Below are positions 1 to 9,324 of a stretch of 64,000 bases of DNA, in pieces. Location: NCBI GenBank assembly GCA_012934845.2, contig WNNJ02000851.1:1-64000 (forward strand). Direction: 5' to 3'. Position 1 is the first letter of the stretch, and every line of letters begins with the position of its first letter. The notes beneath the pieces were generated by a model. It was not told where the DNA came from, ran no database searches, and saw only the letters and a list, made by a program, of their open reading frames with translations. The stretch is from Pomphorhynchus laevis. Taxonomy: Eukaryota > Acanthocephala > Palaeacanthocephala > Echinorhynchida > Pomphorhynchidae. Made by a program: the position numbers and the translations under genes.

Positions 1-1190
1 TAGAGAACAAAAACAAATATTAATCATCGAAAATCGCATTATTGTCTTTCAAAGTATTCCCCATGAAGATCTATAACTTTTGCATGTGTTTGAACCAATT
101 GTCGAAGCACTTTTTCCACTCTGATTGAGGTATCTCCAAAACATGCATTCTGAATGCAGCAACCGCTTCTTCAGGTGTCGAAAAACGTTGACCTCTCAGT
201 TTGTTTTTTTACGTGCGGGAATAAAAAGAAGTCATTTGGTGAAAGGTCAGGGCTATATGGCGGATGACTCATCAAATCGATGTTTTGGGTGCTCAAAAAT
301 GCAGTTGTTGATGTGATGTGTGAGAGCTCGCAATGTCGTGGTGAAGAGTGATCCGTTTTCGGCGGTTGGTTTTCCTGATTTCTTGGAGGACAACTGGCAA
401 ACAGATTGTTGTGTACCACTCAGAATTGACTGTTCTGCGTTGTTCTAGTGGTACGGTTGCGACATGTCCAGTTTTTCCGAAAAAACATGCGACCATTTGC
501 TTGGAAGTGCTTCGTGCGCGAACAACTTTTGTTGGATTTGGCTCATCTTGAAACACCCATACAGTCGACTGCTGTTTACTTTCGGGCTCATACGCGTAAA
601 TCCACGATTCATCACCTGTCACGATGTCATAGACGTGTTTTGAAGCACCGCGATCGTATTTTTCGAGCATTTTATTCGACCAATCGACAAAAGCCTTTTT
701 TGAGCGATTGACAAATTGTGGGATCCAACGCGAACACATTTTTTTGACAGTTAAATGTTCATGCAATATTGAGTGTATGGTGGTCCCATTAATGCCTAAG
801 GTTATCTCTATCTCACGATAGGTCACATGACGATCTTGCAATATCAGTTGGCGCACAGCACCAATGTTTTTCGGAACCACAACTGATTTTTGACGACCTT
901 CAGGAAATTTGTCCACGATTGAATTCACCACGATTGAATTCACCACGATTGAATTCACCATATCATCGATAAAAATGGTCCTTGATAGAGCTTAATCGCC
1001 AAAAGTTGAATTAAGTTCATTCATGCATTGCTGCTGAGTTAATCCACGTCGAAAGTTGTAAAAAATAATCGCACGAAAATGTTCACGATTTAATTTCAAT
1101 CTTGGGGAGTGCTCGGTGAAATACTTCATACCCTCAAAGAAGAAATTGTATCCATGTATTTATAGCATCCATTACTGCCAAATCAAATCA
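1..1190 (-). mobile_element. mariner-family DNA transposon, broken
   Basis: Minus-strand mariner remnant. Its 5' flank (about 1131-1190) joins directly to the end of a Penelope-like element at 1195, and the same leader reappears at 14278-14347 next to another PLE end. The transposase reading frame runs down to about position 50, so most of the element is present; the far terminal inverted repeat would lie at or beyond the window start and I could not confirm it. Cut-and-paste transposition by a DDE/D enzyme is known for the family. The element is clearly inactive (see the transposase entry). Confidence 0.85.
50..1129 (-). pseudogene. mariner transposase (DD34D), pseudogene
   Basis: The start is the ATG at 1129, beginning MKYFTEHSPRLK, with the helix-turn-helix region following. 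The frame meets a TAA at codon 46, then reopens in the same frame from 961 to 293. This part shows VTGDESWIY near 612 (first catalytic Asp) and HHDIASSH near 336 (second Asp), 92 residues apart as is usual in mariners. The third Asp is in YSPDLSPNDFFLFP, read in a different frame (419-171), so at least one frameshift separates it. The C-terminal stretch SEWKKCFDNWFKHMQK can be read near 60-110. A 15-bp unit is repeated about three times near 915-960, giving VNSIV three times in a row, which is not part of a normal transposase. So there is one stop, one or more frameshifts and one local expansion. Confidence 0.85.
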
Positions 1191-1194
1191 GCTA

Positions 1195-1907
1195 ACTGAG
1201 TCTACGTATTTAATATAATTATAAAATAAACAAAACATAATAATGCTAAATCAAAATTTAATAATTAAATAATAAAATTAATAATTGTTTTTAGATTTTT
1301 ATAATTTAAATCAAGTTAAAAAATGAAATTTAAAATAAACGTCATTTTTATGAATTGACTAATAAATAACAGACGTTGTATCAGAATAAGAATTAGAGGT
1401 CATCAGGAGGAACTGCTATGCTATCAGGTTTCGGCCCCTAACTCCTCTACCCAACATAGCAGCGGGGCCAAATACATGCTAATGATGTATTTCCTCTGAT
1501 TAAATTTGATTATCTAGTATCTTATTCTAATACAAAGTATATTATTTATTATCCATCCATAAAAATTTGCCACTTAAGAGTTTAAATTTATTCTTTATAT
1601 TATTGTGTTGATGTAATGAAATACATCAACACAATATTATATTAAATAATATTTAATGTTGAGTAGTAGCTGGTAACGCCACAGTTACAAATGCGCAACT
1701 CAACTAGAATATAGAGATGATTCGACGCCATCACACATAAATGGATTACGGGTGTGATCCATAAGACTCGTATGTGACATAGAATTCTTTTGGATAATTG
1801 TTTCTTTTTCACTGTCGCCAATAATTAACCTGACAAGCATTCCATTTTCAGAATGAAAAATCCGATTAAGGCCAAACGTCAAGAATAAACACTTTTTGCT
1901 TGTAAAT
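1195..1907 (-). repeat. PLE terminal region, inverted arm of a ~710-bp inverted repeat
   Basis: This is the reverse complement of 2893-3625. Reading on the minus strand it includes the family's terminal sequence (ending CTCAGTTAGCTGAT), the GC-rich pseudoknot-like domain near 1380-1540, and a ~320-bp upstream segment not found in the full-length copy at 4054-7262. Both arms encode the same short 60-residue open frame letter for letter, so the arms are nearly identical. Head-to-head or tail-to-tail terminal repeats are a known property of PLE insertions. Confidence 0.8.
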
Positions 1908-2022
1908 TTAATAATTTAATAATTATTAGTTGAATTGATACCAAAATATCTAGATATTTCCGGCATTACACAGCAGCTGCGACCCCTAAAGAGGTACTTG
2001 GTTAATATTAAAATCAGATTTA

Positions 2023-2133
2023 TACATTACACCAGCAAAGACGACAGAGCTTTTATTTGACGGCAAAGACGACAGAGCCGTTACGACAGAGCTCTTAAAT
2101 AAAAGCTCTGTCGTCTTTGATGGTGTAATATAT
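2023..2133. repeat. inverted repeat (hairpin) with ~33-bp arms
   Basis: ATTACACCAGCAAAGACGAC and the bases after it are mirrored by the segment ending GTCTTTGATGGTGTAAT, with a loop of roughly 38 bp that itself repeats the GACGACAGAG core. It sits in the spacer between the two arms of the large PLE inverted repeat. The rest of the spacer (1908-2186) has no recognisable coding content. Confidence 0.75.
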
Positions 2134-2186
2134 ATCTAATTTAAAATATATATAATGTTGCAAATTAATCAAAATTAAATTACGTA

Positions 2187-2529
2187 TACGCAATTACATA
2201 AAAATCCAATAAAACCTAGGTTCATATGTAGTGCGTTTAAATGTACATTAAAACCACTTTCTGTCTATATGAATAAAATACTTAAAGTAATTAAAGCACA
2301 CTTTAAAAAATATTGCAAGGTAATCGAAATTAATACTGGTATAAAACACTATTTCAGTATTAATTCTACAAAAGAATTTTTAGAACAGACAAAAGGAATA
2401 AATTTTCAAAATATAAATACATACGATTTTAGTACGCTTTATACAAATCTAGATTTAGTAGATATTAAAGAAGCGTTAGTAAAATTAATTAATCTTATAT
2501 TCGTTAAAATATATACATATATGTTATAA
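2187..2529 (+). pseudogene. PLE reverse transcriptase fragment
   Basis: Matches the middle of the reverse transcriptase in the copy at 4054-7262 almost base for base (compare 5836-6180). It begins inside the frame at HKNPIKPRFICSAFK and runs through STLYTNLDLVDIKEALVKLI, the PLE reverse transcriptase motif A region. It stops at the short TA-rich site that is expanded into a long microsatellite in the copy at 57255. It has neither the YxDD motif nor an endonuclease. The following 2530-2892 shows nothing recognisable. Confidence 0.8.
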
Positions 2530-2892
2530 TAACTATAACGCCTAATTATAAGCACTGTGCTATTTAATTTTCTAGCCTATGGCTTCTAGTAAACCAGTTA
2601 CAACAACATTATCACTCAAATATTGACATGATGATTTGGTTTTTGCAATCAATAATGATTTGGTCTTTGCATAGTAAAAACGATCATTTTACTGCTAGAA
2701 ATCTTGTCTAAGTGCAGCATATAAAATGGAAAATAAAAAGTGGAAATGCATTATAAACCCACCTACTTTTTTGAAATAAAATTGTACTAATTTGTAAATA
2801 CAATGTTATTGTAGAGCAATTTTATTTAATACAATTTTATTGTAGTAAAAGCATTATTGTAGTATTTACAACAAGCGATACTTCATATAAAT

Positions 2893-3625
2893 AAAATTTA
2901 CAAGCAAAAAGTGTTTATTCTTGACGTTTGGCCTTAATCGGATTTTTCATTCTGAAAATGGAATGCTTGTCAGGTTAATTATTGGCGACAGTGAAAAAGA
3001 AACAATTATCCAAAAGAATTCTATGTCACATACGAGTCTTATGGATCACACCCGTAATCCATTTATGTGTGATGGCGTCGAATCATCTCTATATTCTAGT
3101 TGAGTTGCGCATTTGTAACTGTGGCGTTACCAGCTACTACTCAACATTAAATATTATTTAATATAATATTGTGTTGATGTATTTCATTACATCAACACAA
3201 TAATATAAAGAATAAATTTAAACTCTTAAGTGGCAAATTTTTATGGATGGATAATAAATAATATACTTTGCATTAGAATAAGATACTAGATGGTTTTATC
3301 AGAGGAAATACATCATTAGCATGTATTTGGCCCCGCTGCTATGTTGGGTAGAGGAGTTAGGGGCCGAAACCTGATAGCATAGCAGTTCCTCCTGATGACC
3401 TCTAATTCTTATTCTGATACAACGTCTGTTATTTATTAGTCAATTCATAAAAATGACGTTTATTTTAAATTTCAATTTTTTAACTTGATTTAAATTATAG
3501 AAAATCTAAAAATAATTATTAATTTTATTATTTAATTATTAAATTTTGATTTAGCATTATTATGTTTTGTTTATTTTATAATTATATTAAATACGTAGAC
3601 TCAGTTAGCTGATTTAATTTGTTCT
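2893..3625 (+). repeat. PLE terminal region, plus-strand arm of the inverted repeat
   Basis: Mirror partner of 1195-1907. From about 3194 it follows the 3' end of the full-length copy (the last reverse-transcriptase codons are recognisable at 3196-3248, with LLSGKFLWMDNK readable), then the GC-rich pseudoknot-like domain and the terminal CAGTTAGCTGATTT. Upstream of 3194 it carries the extra segment shared only with the minus arm. The arms lie either side of a PLE reverse-transcriptase shard, so this is a composite of at least two insertions of one family. Confidence 0.8.
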
Positions 3626-4040
3626 ACTGACATGTTATTATTGACCTGTGGACTTTGTTTTCCCGGTAATATGACCTCTGCCAGAAATACTGAAACTATG
3701 TATTATTGGTTACGACTTTACTATTATTTTTTCTTATTTTCAAACAAGTTTGATGAATTATTAATTCTTAAAAAAGGGAGAAGTTTGCATCCCAATGTGT
3801 TTACTCTTTAAAATGTAAACTGTTTCACGTGATCACGTTTAAGAGACCAGGTAATGGCCAATAGCTAGGTCGCGTAGCGCGTGGAGTGAAGGTGGTAGAT
3901 CTTTATAGATCTTGTTCCAGCCTGCAACCTCCTTAAGCAAGGCAGCCCCCTGTCAGATGCTGCTGGATGACCCGTTGTAAGTTTAGTCTGAGTCAACTAA
4001 ACTAGGTGGCGACACCGAAAAAGCAACGTTAAAAATTATG
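3626..4040 (+). other. GC-richer leader upstream of the PLE, function unknown
   Basis: A patch at about 3835-4030 is notably GC-richer than its surroundings and holds small hairpins (AGATCTTTATAGATCT, and TTTAGT...ACTAAA near 3985-4006). It ends just before the first PLE coding frame at 4054. It could be the 5' untranslated leader of that PLE or an older short interspersed element. I looked for tRNA-type A and B boxes and found no convincing pair. Confidence 0.3.
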
Positions 4041-4053
4041 ACTTAAAAGTTAC

Positions 4054-4844
4054 ATGTACTCAACAATATTGGAAAAATACGTAAGTACTAATGATTTCAA
4101 TTTTAGATCTTTTAAATGTAACAGAAAAAATTGTATAGTTTGTGATGTTATAAATAATAATAATTGTATCGTAAGTAATACGACAAACAAATGTTTTTCA
4201 TTAAATATTAATAATAATTGTAACTGCAATACCGCAGGTGTAGTGTATCTTATACAATGTACATGTGGATTGCAATATATAGGAAAAACATAACAAATGT
4301 TAAAAACTAGGTTTATGCTACACATATATAATATACAGCATAATAGTCAAACTATATTTCATAAACATATGAGATTAATAGGACATGATATTAAAAACTG
4401 TAAATTATTTATTTTAGAACATATTATCGAAGAAAACATTTCAATATAAATAATAAAAATATAAATAATAAACATTACAATTAAATAATAAAAATCAACA
4501 TGATAAAAATCATGTTGATTCAACATAATAAAAATCAATATAATAAAAATCAATATAAATAATAAACATTACAATTAAATAATAAAAATCAAAAACTAAT
4601 AGAAAAAGAAAATTTTTGGATTAAAACGCTTAATTCCATGTACCCATTAGGATTGTATGGCGTGGTACAAGAAATTGGCAGAAGTAGTATAATACATAAT
4701 AAACAACTATATTATAATAATCCAGTTAAACGCAAACCAAGAAGTCATGGTGATAAAAGGAATAGGAAAAATAGAGTTAAAAATATTAAAAAAGATATGT
4801 ATATAAATGAACGAATTAGAAATATTAAAACAACTTTTAAGTGA
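4054..4844 (+). pseudogene. PLE GIY-YIG endonuclease domain, interrupted
   Basis: The N-terminal part (4054-4293) has the Cys-rich lead-in CNRKNCIVC and then AGVVYLIQCTCGLQYIGKT, which contains the VYL and YIG elements of a GIY-YIG nuclease. The domain continues as readable sequence (HKHMRLIGHDIKNCKLF) to about 4440. It is then split by an AT-rich insertion (4443-4595) and resumes with KENFWIKTLNSMYPLGLYG, the typical C-terminal motif of PLE endonucleases. In living relatives this enzyme nicks the target DNA for integration. It lies 5' of the reverse transcriptase. Confidence 0.8.
4443..4595 (+). repeat. AT-rich internal expansion inside the PLE endonuclease
   Basis: Low-complexity run built from AATAATAAA and AAAATCAATATAA-type pieces. 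A 26-bp block starting CATTACAATTAAATAATAAA occurs twice, near 4471 and 4568. The run is flanked on both sides by recognisable endonuclease coding sequence, so it grew or was inserted after the element arrived. Confidence 0.7.
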
Positions 4845-6909
4845 TAATAAGCTAAAAGATCTTTATGTAAATATAAGAAGTTTTTCTAAAGATATCATAT
4901 GTTCAATAAATCAAAAATTAATTAACGACTATGATAGGCTAAGTTGTATAATAGACAGTTATTGTAATACAAAATACTATAATCGTACAATAAATGTTAA
5001 TAATAACAATAGAAAATATACATTAACCATAAACTTCATTAATAAATGTATAGATAACATAAATATAGCCGGACTTTTAAATAATTCTAAAAGTAAAGAA
5101 ATAATAGGGTCAGATTTAAGTAAATATATTCCTAAAATAAGGTATAAACTCCTACCACCATTAGGACGAAAAAATTTGTAATTATAATAAAGAATTAAAA
5201 TCAATATGTAACGATAATATTAGAAACATGATGGAAACATAATGCAATTGTAAAAGTCTTAGTTTCGATAAAATAAATGAACATATATGTACCCATAATC
5301 TAGAATTAATTGAAAATTGTGAATTAAGAAAGCTGCTATCAAAAGGGTATAAATATAGATTAAATAATGACAACGACAAAAATAAAATTTACAATTCGTT
5401 ATATAATAACTTAAATGATTACTTTAGTAAGCTGATTAATAGTGAAAGCTCGAATATATCTAAGATAAACATTTGGAAAGATTATATATTTGATAAAATT
5501 AAAAATAAAATGAAAATAACAAACAATTATAAAAGGAAAGATAAAATTAATAAAGATATGTATAAAGAACTTACTAAATTAAAGGATAACTATATAATAA
5601 CAACTATTGATAAAGCTAGTAATAACTTTGTCTTCATATGCAAAAAGCTTTATTATGATATACTAATGAAAGAGGTTAATTCGGATGATTTAAATGTAAA
5701 TCCAACATATGAACGTAGTGAGTTGAGTTTAGAAACAATTATTACAAGTCACTGTTCTATAATGGATAAAAATCGGTATAAAGGTTGAATTAGATAATAA
5801 AACTATACCTATATTATATTGGAATCCAAAATTACATAAAAATCCAATAAAACCTAGGTTCATATGTAGTGCGTTTAAATGTACATTAAAACCACTTTCT
5901 GTCTATATGAATAAAATACTTAAAGTAATTAAAGCACACTTTAAAAAATATTGCAAGGTAATCGAAATTAATACTGGTATAAAACACTATTTCAGTATTA
6001 ATTCTACAAAAGAATTTTTAGAACAGACAATAAGGAATAAATTTTCAAAATATAAATACATACGATTTTAGTACTCTTTATACAAATCTAGATTTAGTAG
6101 ATATTAAAGAAGCGTTAGTAAAATTAATTAACCTTATATTCGGAAAAAGATATACATATATATGTTATAATAATTATAACGCCTATCTAACAAAAATTAA
6201 ACCATCAAATAAATATAAATATATGGATAAAATTGAATTAATAGAATCCTTAAATATTTTGATAAATCAAAATTATTTAAAAGTAGGGACATCTATATTT
6301 AGACAAGTAAAAGGTGTTCCAATGGGTGGTAATAGTAGCCCAATTATAGCTGACTTGTTTTTAAGCTTTATAGAATATGAATTTGTTCATAACTGTGTAA
6401 AAACTAAATCTAAACAATATAAATATATGAAATATATGTTTCGATACATTGATGATATATGTGTATTTAATTCTAATAATTTTTATTCAATTAGTGAGCA
6501 CATTTATCCAGAAAGCCTTATTCTTAACAAAACCAATATTAATGATAAAGAAGGTGTATATCTAGATATGAACATTAAATTAACATTAACTAAAACTACT
6601 ATTAATTTATATCGTAAAGATGACATATTTAAATTTACAAGAAACATATTTTTGCATGAGCATTCATGCATACCATATAATATAAAATATAATACATTAA
6701 ATAATGAAATTTTAAGAATTGCAACAATATGTAATGATATTGGCTTTCTTCAAAATCATTTAAATAATTTAATAGATACATATTTTAAACTAGGTTACTA
6801 TAAAAATAACATCAAGCAGAAAATAGTAAAATATATAAATCAACACAATAATATAAAGAATAAATTTAAACTCTTAAGTGGCAAATTTTTATGGATGGAT
6901 AATAAATAA
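4807..6909 (+). pseudogene. PLE linker and reverse transcriptase, broken
   Basis: A Lys/Asn-rich linker (4807-5181) leads to a CNC motif just after 5240 (METGCNCKSLSFDKI is intact in the copy at 12228) and then the reverse transcriptase. Visible motifs are DKASNNFVFICKK, LYWNPKLHKNP, STLYTNLDLVDI (motif A), GVPMGGNSSPIIADLFLSF (motif B) and RYIDDICVF (the YxDD catalytic motif, near 6436-6462). The final 228-residue frame at 6223-6909 is uninterrupted and ends LLSGKFLWMDNK. Upstream frames are broken in more than one place. PLE reverse transcriptases are related to telomerase reverse transcriptase and prime on nicked target DNA; that role is family knowledge. Confidence 0.85.
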
Positions 6910-6922
6910 TATACTTTGTATT

Positions 6923-7064
6923 AGAATAAGATACTAGATAGTTATTATCAGAGGAAATACATCATTAGCATGTATTTGGCCCCGCTGCTATGTTGGGTAG
7001 AGGAGTTAGGGGCCGAAACCTGATAGCATAGCAGTTCCTCCTGATGACCTCTAATTCTTATTCT
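6923..7064 (+). other. PLE terminal structured domain with a nested pseudoknot
   Basis: Four sets of complementary blocks can be read. AGAATAAGA pairs with TCTTATTCT at the two ends. Inside it GAGGAA pairs with TTCCTC. At the tip GGCCCC pairs with GGGGCC while GCTGCTATG crosses to pair with CATAGCAG, an H-type pseudoknot. Hammerhead-like words GAAAC and CTGATGA sit in the single-stranded parts but do not form a complete hammerhead core. The block is kept in every copy reaching the terminus (about 3271-3413, 13929-14069 and, on minus, about 1390-1530). Confidence 0.55.
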
Positions 7065-7499
7065 GATACAACGTCTGTTATTTATTAGTCAATTCATAAA
7101 AATGACGTTTATTTTAAATTTCATTTTTTTAACTTGATTTAAATTATAGAAAATCTAAAAACAATTATTAATTTTATTATTTAATTATAAAATTTTGATT
7201 TAGCATTATTATGTTTTGTTTATTTTATAATTATATTAAATACGTAGACTCAGTTAGCTGATTTAAATTATATATTTCATTGTATTAGGTATGATAAGGT
7301 CTGATCTAAAAACTCAGATCAGATAACTTAGTCTAAGTATTTCAAACTATAAATAAATTAAATTAAAATAAATAATTATAAATAATAAATAATTATATAA
7401 AATTTTATACAATTTAAATTTATATAACAAAAAAATGTATAATAAAAATTTGAAGTTAAAGCCAATTTTTAAAAATTGATTAATAAATAACAGACGATG

Positions 7500-8115
7500 T
7501 ATCCTAACATAGTACTATATAATATTAAATTTAAATTTTAACATTCAAATTTACAAGAAACATATTGTTGAATGAGCATGCATACCATATAATATAAATT
7601 ATAATACATTAAATAATGAAATTTTAAAAATTTCAACTATTTGTAACGATATTGGTTTTCTTCAAAATCATTTAAATAATTTAAAAGATACATATTTTAA
7701 ACTAGGTTACTATAAAAATAACATCAAGCAGAAAATAGTAAAATATATAAATCAGCACAATATTTTTTAAATATATAAATCAAAATAATACTATAAAAAT
7801 AAATTTAAAATCGTTAGCGGAAAATTTTTGTGGATTGATAATAAATAATATACTTTGTATTACAATAGGATACTATATAATCAAATTTCATCAGATGAAA
7901 TACGTCATTAGCATGTATTCATATATTTATATCATTAAGATAACATTCAAATTTACAAAAAACATATTTTTGCACGAGCATTCATGCATACTATATAATA
8001 TAAAATATAATACATTAAATAATGAAATTTTAAGAATTGCAACAATATGTAATGATATTGGCTTTCTTAAAAATCATTTAAATAATTTAATAGATTTTCC
8101 ATTGATACATTCGAT
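7500..8115 (+). pseudogene. PLE reverse-transcriptase C-terminal shards
   Basis: Two short overlapping copies of the region encoding ACIPYNIKYNTLNNE and ICNDIGFLQNHLNNL are present (about 7540-7850 and 7945-8095), each followed by a divergent piece of the terminal region. They repeat a few hundred bases of the same element head to tail. No catalytic motif remains. The AT-rich 7265-7500 between the full copy and these shards carries no gene. Confidence 0.75.
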
Positions 8116-8121
8116 GTATTC

Positions 8122-8331
8122 ATTAATCGTTAACGGCGTATAAACATCGAGAAGCAACAAGAAAATGTTAATCACGAATTTTCAACTATTTCAATAGTCC
8201 TTTTCAAGTGATACAATTAGTAACAATTGTTACTAATTGTATCACTTGAAAAGGACTATTGAAATAGTTGAAAATTCGTGATTAACATTTTCTTGTTGCT
8301 TCTCGATGTTTATACGCCGTGAACGATTAAT
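8122..8331. repeat. 210-bp near-perfect palindrome (foldback element)
   Basis: Arms 8122-8226 and 8227-8331 are reverse complements with one visible mismatch (TTAACGG against TTCACGG when aligned). There is no loop: the centre is GTAACAATTGTTAC. It lies within PLE shards, which continue on both sides with AATTTAATAGAT-type sequence, so it was inserted into or generated within a PLE copy. There is no coding content. Such a structure fits a foldback MITE or a palindrome made during repair. Confidence 0.9.
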
Positions 8332-9075
8332 TTAATAGATACATATATCGTAAAGATGACATATTTAAATTTACAAGATACATATTTTTGCATGAGCATT
8401 CATGCATACCATATAATATAAAATATAATACATTAAATAATAAAATTTTAAGAATTGCAACAATTTGTAACGATATTGGTTTTCTTCAAAATCATTTAAA
8501 TAATTTAATAGATACATTCAATTAGGTTACTATAAAAATAAAAGCAAACAGAAAATATTAAAATATAAATCTTCGATGATCTATATGGATGGATAACAAA
8601 TAATTTAGAATAAATAAATAATAATTATTTATTATTTATTTATTTTCAAATAAAATACGAGACTCACTTAGCTGATCTTATCCCTTCCACATTCACGAAA
8701 TATACAATCAGACGAAAAATAACTTAATATAGTAGGTAAAACTTCTTTATCATCAATATTAGTTTTATTAAGAATAAGGCTACCTGGAATGTGTTAACTG
8801 CACGCGTGTTATCAAAATTATTTAAAGTAGGGCATCTATACTTAGACAAATAAAAGGTGTTCTAATGAGAGGTTATAGAATCCAAATTACAGCTGGCTTA
8901 TTTTTAAGCTTTATAGAATATGAATTTGTTCATAACTGTTTAAAAAATAAATTTAAATTATATAAAGATATGAAATATATGCTTCGATATATATATATAT
9001 ATATCTTTAAGAATGTTAGGTATGAATGTTTAAGATGTTTTAAACCATCGAAATTTTATAATTTCGATGGTTTGA
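8332..9075 (+). pseudogene. further PLE shards (reverse transcriptase and terminus)
   Basis: 8335-8600 repeats the reverse-transcriptase C-terminal segment (HEHSCIPYNIKYNTLNN, ICNDIGFLQNHLNNLID) and part of the terminus, ending near GATAACAAATAA. 8640-8670 is a degraded terminal CTCACTTAGCTGAT. 8820-8995 corresponds to the motif B to YxDD interval but is badly diverged. A small hairpin (AAACCATCGAAATT and its complement) lies at 9041-9077. A tiny PLE trace also occurs near 9540-9610. Confidence 0.65.
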
Positions 9076-9213
9076 AATTTATGAATTTATTTAATTTAGG
9101 AATAAATTAATGAAAAATCAATAATTTTACTCGTCGGTATTTCACTGTTCCATTCTGAATGATTTGGCAAGTTATCAATTAACTAAGTTAGAGTTGTTTT
9201 TAAGTGTACATAC

Positions 9214-9324
9214 CCATCAAATATAACTGATTATCCTCGTCGATAAATTCGAAAACAAATAACGCAATAGTTCCATGTGCACTAGTTACTGGTGTAATAG
9301 TTACAATCGCATCAAATTCATATC
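9214..9324 (-). CDS. PAS-domain exon (C-terminal part) of an EAG-type potassium channel
   Basis: 111-bp exon. The acceptor is TTTGTTGCAG before GATATG; the donor is GGTATGT. Translation YEFDAIVTITPVTSAHG...LFVFEFIDEDN fits the last beta strands of a channel PAS domain (the family pattern is a strand ending in VKI-P, then a G, then a hydrophobic LF-x-x-F strand). The first two bases complete a Gly codon with the last base of the exon at 11969-12199, so the reading frame runs through in phase 1 without a stop. No trace of transposon sequence was seen in it. The downstream channel exons (membrane segments, pore) are not in the window, so the gene must continue to the left of position 1 through large introns. 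The subfamily (EAG, ERG or ELK) is unresolved. Confidence 0.6.

Larger units (their letters stand above)
4054..7262 (+). mobile_element. Penelope-like element, N-terminal-endonuclease (Naiad-type), near full length, broken
   Basis: The most complete copy in the window. Order along the strand: GIY-YIG endonuclease (about 4054-4700), spacer, CxC-containing linker (near 5240), reverse transcriptase (about 5500-6909), then a ~350-bp untranslated terminal region ending CAGTTAGCTGAT. Canonical PLEs place the endonuclease after the reverse transcriptase; an endonuclease-first order with a CxC motif is the known hallmark of the Naiad/Chlamys clade. The reading frame is interrupted several times and an AT-rich run is inserted in the endonuclease, so this copy is dead. 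Related copies or shards lie at 1195-3625, 7500-9075, 12203-14277, 25155-25385, 43297-43600, 51035-51990 and 56520-57700. Confidence 0.85.

Noticed and set aside
1700-1882. Identical 60-residue frames at 1700-1882 (minus) and 2921-3103 (plus) as a conserved small gene
   Set aside because: Their identity follows from the inverted repeat that contains both; no homology or context supports a protein.
3835-4030. tRNA-derived SINE or a tRNA gene
   Set aside because: GC-rich and hairpin-forming, but no convincing A and B boxes or cloverleaf.
4054-6909. Selenocysteine recoding of PLE frames, as reported for some Naiads
   Set aside because: The interruptions I looked at between recognisable blocks are TAA or frame changes, not TGA, and no SECIS-like element was seen.
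6923-7064. Complete hammerhead at the PLE terminus
   Set aside because: CTGATGA and GAAAC are there, but II does not pair directly next to GAA, and the candidate helix I strand GAGGAA is preceded by CA, not a UH cleavage site.
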